Source: Deltaproteobacteria bacterium (GTDB lineage Bacteria; Myxococcota; B64-G9). Taken from it: DNA of 7,564 nucleotides. The position numbers and the translations under genes are program-made. The stretch is from assembly GCA_003647095.1 (NCBI GenBank), contig QMME01000185.1:1-7564 (forward strand). The letters run 5' to 3'. The notes below the pieces were generated by a model, which did not search any database, had not been told where the DNA came from, and saw nothing but the letters and a program-made list of their open reading frames with translations. Shown here piece after piece: positions 1 through 6,100 of this stretch (the first letter of the stretch is position 1; every line of letters begins with the position of its first letter).

Positions 1-1
1 C

Positions 2-1150
2 CCGGTAAAGCCCGATGACAGCGCCTGCGACGACGGCGATGCCTGTACCCAGACCGACACCTGCCAGGCCGGGGGCTGCACCGGCTCCGACCCGGTCACC
101 TGCACCGCGCCCGACCAGTGCCACGGGGCCGCCTGCAACAGCCAGACCGGCACCTGCGAGTACCCCGCCCTCGAAGACGGCACCGCCTGCGACGACGGCG
201 ACGCCTGCACCCAGACCGACACCTGCCAGGGAGGCAGCTGCGTGGGAGGCAACCCGGTGGTCTGCCAGCCTCTCGATTCCTGCCACCAGGCCGGCGTGTG
301 CGACCCGGCCAGCGGAGAATGCTCGAACCCGCCGCTGGCCGATGGCAGCGCCTGCGACGACGGCAACGCCTGCACCCAGACCGACACCTGCCAGGCGGGG
401 GTATGCACCGGCTCGAACCCGGTCACCTGCCAGCCCCTAGACCAGTGCCACGGGGCCGGCACCTGCGACCCGCAGAGCGGGGAATGCTCGAACCCGCCGC
501 TGGAAGACGGCACCGCCTGCGACGACGGCGACGCCTGCACCCGGACCGACACCTGCCAGGCGGGGGTGTGCACCGGCTCGGACCCGGTCACCTGCACCGC
601 GCCCGACCAGTGCCACGGGGCCGCCTGCAACGCCCAGACCGGCGAATGCGAATACCCCCTGCTCGATGACGGTACTGCCTGCGACGACGGCGATGCCTGC
701 ACCCGGACAGACACCTGCCAGGCGGGGGTATGCACCGGCTCGGACCCGGTCACCTGCCAGCCCTTAGACCAGTGCCACGGGGCCGGAGAGTGCGACCCGC
801 AGAGCGGTGAATGCTCGAACCCACCGCTGGCCGACGGCAGCGCTTGCGACGACGGTGATGCCTGCACCCGCAGCGACACCTGCCAGGCCGGGGTGTGCAC
901 CGGGGCCGACCCGGTGGTCTGCCAGGCCCCGGACGAGTGCCACCAGGCCGGCAGCTGCGACCCGCTGACCGGCAGTTGCCTGAGTCAGCCACTTCCCGAC
1001 GGAACCGCTTGCAGCGATGGCACTTGCCAGGACGGGGTCTGCACCTCCGCGGCCGGCGGCTGCGGCTGCTCGTCCCCGGGCAAGCCCGTCTCCAGCTGGT
1101 GGCTGGTGCTGCTGGGAGCGTTGCTGCTGCGCCGCCGCCGGAAAAAGTGA
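2..1150 (+). CDS. Secreted Cys-rich tandem-repeat protein with MYXO-CTERM-like tail (5' end outside window)
   Basis: The frame is open from the first bases of the window to the TGA at 1148-1150, giving 382 visible residues; the true start lies upstream. An internal GTG at 242 sits in mid-repeat and is not a believable start. Nearly all of it is tandem repeats of 54-55 residues, each with eight cysteines, built around D-G-[ST]-A-C-D-D-G-[DN]-A-C-T, D-T-C-Q-A-G-V-C-T-G and D-Q-C-H-G-A. Such spacing suggests a disulfide-stapled extracellular rod; no catalytic motif is visible. The unit loosely resembles the Dictyostelium CTDC repeat and Cys-rich repeats common in myxobacterial surface proteins (from memory, not a search). 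The last 30 residues are a GCGC linker, a hydrophobic helix (SWWLVLLGALLL) and RRRRKK, which is how MYXO-CTERM proteins end. I infer Sec export and outer-surface anchoring. Ligand and role are unknown. Confidence 0.85.
   Translation, partial: PVKPDDSACDDGDACTQTDTCQAGGCTGSDPVTCTAPDQCHGAACNSQTGTCEYPALEDGTACDDGDACTQTDTCQGGSCVGGNPVVCQPLDSCHQAGVCDPASGECSNPPLADGSACDDGNACTQTDTCQAGVCTGSNPVTCQPLDQCHGAGTCDPQSGECSNPPLEDGTACDDGDACTRTDTCQAGVCTGSDPVTCTAPDQCHGAACNAQTGECEYPLLDDGTACDDGDACTRTDTCQAGVCTGSDPVTCQPLDQCHGAGECDPQSGECSNPPLADGSACDDGDACTRSDTCQAGVCTGADPVVCQAPDECHQAGSCDPLTGSCLSQPLPDGTACSDGTCQDGVCTSAAGGCGCSSPGKPVSSWWLVLLGALLLRRRRKK
14..1039 (+). repeat. Seven tandem 162/165-bp coding repeats (last one truncated)
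   Basis: Units begin at the Asp codon of the D-G-[ST]-A-C motif at 14, 176, 341, 506, 668, 833 and 998, so successive periods are 162, 165, 165, 162, 165 and 165 bp, always whole codons. The two 162-bp units (14 and 506) both carry TAPDQCHGAACN and an EYP junction; the 165-bp units carry mostly QPLDQCHGAG and SNPPL junctions. The unit at 998 is cut short (D-G-T-A-C-S-D-G-T-C-Q-D-G-V-C) and leads into the C-terminal tail. Left of 14 the junction reads PVKPDD rather than the usual NPPLxDG, so the array may begin here or have a degenerate junction. Bases 89-139 are identical to 581-631. Confidence 0.92.
1058..1147 (+). other. MYXO-CTERM-like C-terminal sorting/anchor signal
   Basis: This codes for the last 30 residues of the repeat protein: GCGC, a short SSPGKPVSS linker, the hydrophobic stretch WWLVLLGALLL, then four Arg and two Lys before the stop. 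Cys motif, one membrane helix and basic end in that order match the known MYXO-CTERM tripartite signal. In that family the tail is thought to be processed by a CPBP-type intramembrane protease (myxosortase), with the Cys as the likely modification site. No such protease is encoded in the window. A plain C-terminal membrane anchor is the alternative. Confidence 0.8.
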
Positions 1151-1176
1151 TCTCCGGGGTTGCCGTCGGCGGCGGC
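1131..1176 (+). other. 10-bp perfect inverted repeat spanning the stop codon of the repeat gene
   Basis: GCCGCCGCCG at 1131-1140 is the exact reverse complement of CGGCGGCGGC at 1167-1176, with a 26-nt loop that contains the TGA stop. The left arm is within the Arg-rich end of the coding sequence. No T-run follows, so it does not qualify as a classic intrinsic terminator. It could stabilise the 3' end of the mRNA or be a by-product of CGC/CCG Arg codons. Confidence 0.4.
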
Positions 1177-1223
1177 TCTCCGGGGAAAGCGCCTGCGCCC
1201 CAAGGACCGGCAATCGAAACACG

Positions 1224-1229
1224 TACAAT
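1224..1229 (+). promoter_or_regulatory. Possible -10 element for the ABC transporter operon
   Basis: TACAAT matches the sigma70 -10 consensus at five of six positions. It lies in a patch (about 1211-1234) that is clearly AT-richer than its surroundings and would place a transcript start shortly before the ribosome binding site. No acceptable -35 hexamer is seen 16-18 bp upstream (that region reads CAAGGA), and there is no TGn extension. Weak candidate. Confidence 0.3.
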
Positions 1230-1242
1230 TAGATTCACCGGC

Positions 1243-1250
1243 AAGGAGGA
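1243..1250 (+). promoter_or_regulatory. Shine-Dalgarno deciding the TTG start of the ABC ATPase
   Basis: AAGGAGGA is a near-perfect anti-16S match ending three bases before TTG at 1254-1256. No ATG occurs in this frame before the codon for residue 51, inside the nucleotide-binding domain, so this site is the main reason for choosing the TTG start. Confidence 0.8.
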
Positions 1251-1253
1251 TCT

Positions 1254-2234
1254 TTGGCTGCCGCCGAAGCCATAAGAGTGGAGAGAGTCAGCAAGCGCTT
1301 CGCCGAGGTCCAGGCGGTGGCGGACATCTCCTTTTCCGTGGAACGCGGGGAGGTGTTCGGCTTCCTGGGACCCAACGGCGCCGGCAAGACCACCACCATC
1401 AACATGCTCACCGGGCTGGCGCGGCCGGACAGCGGCCGCCTGCTGGTGGCCGGACACGACCTGGCCGGCAAGTCTCGGCGCGCCCAGCGCCACCTGGGTG
1501 TGGTGCCCGACGAGAGCAACCTTTATCCCGAGCTTTCCGGCTTTGCCAACCTGTGCTTCTGCGCGGCGCTCTACGGCCTGGGCCGGGCCGAGCGGCGGCA
1601 ACGGGCCCGGCAGCTGCTGAAGCGCCTGGGCCTGGACGAGGCCGGCGGCCGGCGTTTCGGCGGCTACTCCAAAGGCATGAAGCGCAAGCTGACCATCGCC
1701 GCCGCCCTCATCCACCGGCCGGAGATCCTCTTTCTCGACGAACCAACCACCGGCATCGACGTGGCCAGCGCCCGGCAGATTCGCAATCTCATCGCCGAAC
1801 AGCATGCCGGCGGCACCACCATCTTCCTGACCACCCACTACATCGAGGAGGCCGAGCGGCTCTGCAATCGCATCGCCTTCATCGTCTCCGGCCGCATCGT
1901 GCGCAGCGACAGCGTCGAGCGGCTGCTGGAGCCCTTGCAGGGCAAGCACCTGGTGCAGATAACCTGTGCCGGCGGTGCCGAGAAGGCCGCCGCCGTACTG
2001 GAGCAAAGCTTCGGGGAACTGAGGCTGCAAGCCGAGGCCGGGGGACGCTTGCGGGTCGAGGCCGACCGGCCCGTCCCCGTGGGGTCCCTGGTACGCCACC
2101 TGGAAGAGCGGGGAATCGAGGTACTGGAGGCCCGCCGCCGGAGGCCCTCCCTCGAGGAAGTGTTCATGCGGGTGACCGGCCTGGAGGCCGCCGAGATGAA
2201 CCGGGAACCGCAAACGTCCCGGAGGCGCCGATGA
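1254..2234 (+). CDS. ABC-2 type exporter, ATP-binding subunit (NatA/CcmA/DrrA-like)
   Basis: This 326-residue cytoplasmic ATPase would power the membrane protein encoded directly downstream. Visible motifs in order: Walker A GPNGAGKTT (residues 39-47), an LGVVPDESNLYPEL stretch where many relatives have the Q-loop Gln (here Asp86-Glu87), signature YSKGM (138-142, replacing LSGGQ), Walker B ILFLDEP (158-164), D-loop TTGID (165-169) and switch His195 in TTHYIEEAE. The length, the LYPELSG stretch and the roughly 100-residue C-terminal extension after the H-loop fit the COG1131 multidrug/polysaccharide/Na+ exporter ATPases. TTG is chosen as start because of the strong Shine-Dalgarno site at 1243. 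The TGA stop overlaps the permease ATG, so the two are very likely cotranslated. The substrate cannot be told; drug, lipid, Na+ and polysaccharide are all possible in this family. Confidence 0.93.
   Translation: MAAAEAIRVERVSKRFAEVQAVADISFSVERGEVFGFLGPNGAGKTTTINMLTGLARPDSGRLLVAGHDLAGKSRRAQRHLGVVPDESNLYPELSGFANLCFCAALYGLGRAERRQRARQLLKRLGLDEAGGRRFGGYSKGMKRKLTIAAALIHRPEILFLDEPTTGIDVASARQIRNLIAEQHAGGTTIFLTTHYIEEAERLCNRIAFIVSGRIVRSDSVERLLEPLQGKHLVQITCAGGAEKAAAVLEQSFGELRLQAEAGGRLRVEADRPVPVGSLVRHLEERGIEVLEARRRRPSLEEVFMRVTGLEAAEMNREPQTSRRRR
2221..2234 (+). promoter_or_regulatory. Internal RBS and ATGA stop/start overlap coupling the two ABC genes
   Basis: GGAGG at 2221-2225 lies five bases before ATG at 2231-2233. 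The ATPase stop TGA occupies 2232-2234, so stop and start share ATGA. This is a common arrangement for translational coupling and equal production of partner subunits. Confidence 0.85.
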
Positions 2235-2968
2235 AAAGCTGGATCGCCTTTCTCGCCATCCTGGACAAGGATATGCGCGCCTACTACCTCAAGCCGCCCA
2301 ACATCAGCTGGGGAATAATCTTCCCGCTGGCCTGGACGGGCATGTTCTTCATAAAGTCGGGAAGCGGGGTGGAGGCCGTCTACCAGCTGCTTCCCGGGGT
2401 GGTGGCCATCTCCATCCTCTTCGGCACCACCTCCATGCTGGCCGTCACCGTCACCTTCGAGAAGAAGAACCGCTCCTTCGAGCGGCTGCTGCTGGCGCCC
2501 ATCCCGCTGGAGCTGCTCATGCTGGCCAAGACCGCCGGGGCCATCATCTTCGGCACCGTCAATGCCTTCGTGCCGGTGCTGATGGCCCTGCTGCTGGTAG
2601 ACCTGTCGGCCCTGCAATGGGGGGTCTTCCTGGCGGCGGTCTTATTGATGGCAGTGGCCTCGGCATTCCTGGGGCTGTTCGTGGCGGTGGCGGTGAGCGA
2701 GGTGTTCGAGGCTCAAACCTTCTCGAACTTCATCCGCTTTCCCATGATCTTCTTGTGCGGGCTGTTCTTTCCCATCGCCCGCCTGCCGCTGTTCCTACGC
2801 CCGCTCTCCTACGCGCTGCCGCTGACCTATGGGGTTGATATCCTGCAGGGAGCGACCCGCGGTGCCAACGTGATGCCTCTGGGACTCGATTTCGGACTTC
2901 TGGCGGCCTTCTGCCTGGTGCTTTTCCTGGCCAGCCTGCACAACATCAGGCGCCGCTGGATAATGTAG
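2231..2968 (+). CDS. ABC-2 type exporter, permease subunit
   Basis: A 245-residue integral inner-membrane protein, paired with the ATPase upstream. Hydrophobic stretches suggest six helices at about residues 25-41, 53-75, 98-122, 130-155, 166-182 and 219-237, the usual layout of the ABC2_membrane family. Family-like sequence includes the cytoplasmic segment EKKNRSFERLLLAPIP after helix 2 (compare the 'ERLL.tPi' element of NodJ/DrrB-type permeases) and GLFFPIARLP near the end of helix 5 (compare 'sGvfFP...lP'). An amphipathic N-terminal segment with several charged residues precedes helix 1. Length is normal for a half-size permease, which should dimerise with two ATPase copies. The reading frame stays open for hundreds of codons upstream of the ATG, but that is only an out-of-frame shadow of the ATPase gene. 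The substrate is unknown. Confidence 0.92.
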   Translation: MKSWIAFLAILDKDMRAYYLKPPNISWGIIFPLAWTGMFFIKSGSGVEAVYQLLPGVVAISILFGTTSMLAVTVTFEKKNRSFERLLLAPIPLELLMLAKTAGAIIFGTVNAFVPVLMALLLVDLSALQWGVFLAAVLLMAVASAFLGLFVAVAVSEVFEAQTFSNFIRFPMIFLCGLFFPIARLPLFLRPLSYALPLTYGVDILQGATRGANVMPLGLDFGLLAAFCLVLFLASLHNIRRRWIM

Positions 2969-3113
2969 TCCCCCGCCTCACGTTCCGTACACCGAGCAGG
3001 GCATGCCGACGTGGCGCTTGCCGACTGCCCGCAGGTGGGCACCGGCCACCAACTCCAGCCGGCCTTCTCGACGTTGAACTTGCCCGGGGTACAACCGGAA
3101 GCACCGGCATCCC
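2969..3113. other. Convergent intergenic spacer between the ABC operon and the macroglobulin gene
   Basis: The 145 bp separate two converging stop codons. Several short GC hairpins can be drawn, for example GGTGG...CCACC and CCGGC...GCCGG around 3035-3063, but none is followed by a T-run on either strand. No convincing intrinsic terminator or gene is seen. Confidence 0.6.
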
Positions 3114-6100
3114 TCAGCGTATCTCCACCGTCCCGGCCGTGCTGCTGGCGACCAGTTCGGGTCTAAGCAGGGAGCGTACCTGTACCGCCGGCAGCTCGGC
3201 CCGGCCCCCCTGCCCGGCCAGCAGGGCAACCTGCAGCCGGCGTTCCTTTCCTCCCTGGAGCAGCAGTTCGAGCCCGTCGTCCTTGCTCCTGACCGCCAGC
3301 ACCCCCGGGCTGCGGCGCAGGCTATCGAGGGCGTCACGGTCCAACCCGGTATTGGCCGCCAGCGGCACCTCGAGCAGCAGCTCGCCGGGAACCTTCCGGG
3401 CATCCACCGCGAGGTGCATCTGCAGGGGATGGCCCGACCGGGGAGCAGCCGGCTCCAGGGTGCGACTGACGCTGAGCCCGGCCGTCGCCTGCGGGCGGGC
3501 GGAGCCGGAACCGAAGCGCCGCACGACCAGCCGCAGCGGTGCCTCCAGGCGTCCGGAGTAGCTCACCCGAACCTGGTTGTCGCCCTCCTTCAGATAGGGC
3601 CCCAGCTGGAGATGACGCAGGCGCACCGCCGACAGGAAGGGATCGCGCGGATTCACCTTGACCCGGGCGATCACCTTGTCACCCACCTTGACCACCACCC
3701 GGGAAGCCACCTCGCGGCGCGGCGGCGGCAGCAGGGTGAAGGCGCGCAGCGCCGTGGCAGTGCCGAAAGGACAGTGCCACTGGCCCCACTCGCCGCGGGT
3801 GGACAGCAGGTAGAGCAGTCCCTGGCGCAGCTCGGCTGCGAAAGCGCGCCGGTCGAGGCGTGCCAACAACTCCAGAGCCGCCTCCGTGGCCTCTATGGTA
3901 CCCCCGTAGGCATGAAACCAGCTCGGCTCCCAGTGGCTGCGCCGGCGCAACTCGAGCAGGCGGCGGGCGGCGGCGAGCAAGCGTCGTCGTGCCTGCTTGG
4001 GCAGGCGCCGGCCCTTGCTCTCGAAGGCGTACAACCCCAGGGCCGCCTCGGCGGCGGTGAGGGGATCGACAGGGTTTTCCAGGTATTTTCCGAAGCGGCC
4101 GGCCACCTCGGAGAGCCAGGCCCGGTGCTGGTTGCCCGGCAACAACGGCAACGCCTCGGCCAGCGCCCGGAACACCTGCGCCGAGACCTGCAGGCGTACC
4201 TTCTCGGTGCGGCCCTCCCAGAAGGCGATGTCGTCGATGGGCCACAGGCCGTCGGGACGCAGGCGGGTTTTCAGGTACTCTACGGAGCGTACTACCAGCT
4301 CCCGCGGCACGGCCAGGTCGGCGTCGGCCAGCGCCGCCATGAAACGCAGCGCCGTGGTCGTGGCCAGCAGGTTGGAGCGGGAACCGGTTCGCCACCAGGC
4401 GAAGCCACCGTCGGGGTTGATTTCGTGGCGAAGCCCACCGGCCATCCCGGCCAGGTAGGCACGCAGCCTCTGGCGCAACGGGTCCCGGGGCCGATGGCGG
4501 GCCAGGTAGGCCTCCACCGCGCAGGCGGCCAGCGAGGTCGCCAGCATGCCGTCCGACCACCAGGCGCTGTGATCGAGCAGCTGCCCGATCTCCTGCAGTG
4601 CCGGCACGATGGTGGGAAAGGCCACTTCCAGGTGGGCCTCGAGGTACTCGCCGGGAGCACGGGTGATGGTACGGGCAAACGGCCGTTTCCCGGTGAGCAC
4701 GGCGGCCACCTCTTCCAGCCGGCCGTTGCCCCGCGGGCGCACCTCGAGCAGGCGCCGCTCGGCGTCGGCCAGCTGGTAGGTCGGGCCGCCGACATTCTGG
4801 CCGGGCTGCCGTTGGGAAATCTCCACGGTGGCCCGGGCACTGGCGGTGTAGTGGTGCGGTCCGGGTTCGCCGGGACTGATGGTGAAGTTCGCCCGGGTCG
4901 CTCCCCGGGCGGGGATCTCCACTTGCCGGCGGGCCGGATGGATTCCCAACCCCTCCCCCTCGAGCGACACCTCCGCGGTGAGCTTGTCGCCGGTGGTGTT
5001 GCGCACCAGCACCCCCACCTGGAGACGATCGCCGGCGCTGGCCACCCGGGGCAAGTCGGATTGCACCAGCAGCGGCTGGGTGAGCTTGACCACCCGGCGC
5101 AGCAGTCCCACGCCGCCGCGGCGATCGCTGGCCACGACGATAAGCTCGCTCTGGCCCAGGGTCTCCGGCAGCTTGATTTCCAGCGCCGCCCGGCCCCGGT
5201 AGGCGACAAGACGCGGCTCCCACAGGGCGGTGGCCGGCAGATCGGTGCGGATGACTATGCGCGGCGGCCGGGGCCGGGACGGGGACGGCCGCCCGGGCCG
5301 ACCGCGGGCCAGGGCGCGGCTGGCAACCGCCTCCCGCTGCGGGGCGGCGGCCGGGGCCTTGACGATCGCGCTCCCGCTCAGCTGGCCACTGCCAACGCCC
5401 CCATCCATCGTTTTTTCGGCGGGCGGACCCCCACCGGCCTGGTACCGGCGGCGATGACGGTAGTAGGGCGCTCCCTCCTGGAAGCCGAAGGGGGGCAGGG
5501 CGATGTCGTAGAGACTGGCACCCCAGTTGCGGCTCACCACCGGCCAGGTGAGGATGTCCGAGCCGGTGGTGCTGAGCACCTTCAGGGTGGGGTTGTAGAA
5601 GCGATCCATGGGAGTCTTTTCCAGCGGATCGAGCAGCGACAGCACCGCCCGGTCCACCAGCATCACTCCCAGCTCGGCGGTGGTCGGCCGGCCGCGGGGA
5701 TCGCGCACCGCGAAACGGGCTTGCAGCCGGTCTCGCGGCCGGGCCCAATCGGGCACCCCGTCGAGCTTGATGCGCAGCTGCTTGTCGGGATGAGCGGTGA
5801 GACTGAGGCCCTCGGTGAGCAGGCCCACGCTGGCCGGGCGGCGACCGTGGCGCACTTCTTCCCGGCGCTGGCCGGCGCAGTAGAGGGTGAGCAGCATCGA
5901 GCCCCAGGAGGGAGCCCGGAAGCTGCCCCGGGCCAGGTAGCGGCCATGCTTCCGGCGGATACGAACCTTGAAGCCGGCGGTGATGGCACCCGAGTAATCG
6001 GTGATGTCGCCGTGCACCACCCGTTCGACGGGCACGAAGTCCTCGTCGAAGGTCACCACGATGGGGATTCGCCGGTGTTCGGTGACCACCGGCCGGGGCA

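Noticed and set aside
15..669. Alternative + frames open across the repeat array
   Set aside because: The repeat periods are multiples of three, so any frame without a stop in one unit stays open through all. Only the frame starting at base 2 gives regular cysteines and runs into the anchor tail.
14..1039. CRISPR-like or non-coding satellite repeat
   Set aside because: Units are contiguous, 162-165 bp long, keep the codon frame and conserve cysteine codons. There are no unique spacers, so this is a protein repeat.
750..2213. A 487-codon open frame on the minus strand across the repeat gene and ATPase gene
   Set aside because: Antisense in codon register to the ATPase and explained by the same lack of TTA/CTA/TCA codons. 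The ATPase strand shows all ABC motifs; this frame shows none.
1160..2968. Permease extended upstream to a 602-residue fusion protein
   Set aside because: The first 357 codons are a shifted-frame shadow of the ATPase (Arg/Pro-rich, no motifs). The ATG at 2231 has its own RBS and the ATGA overlap, and gives a normal-length permease.
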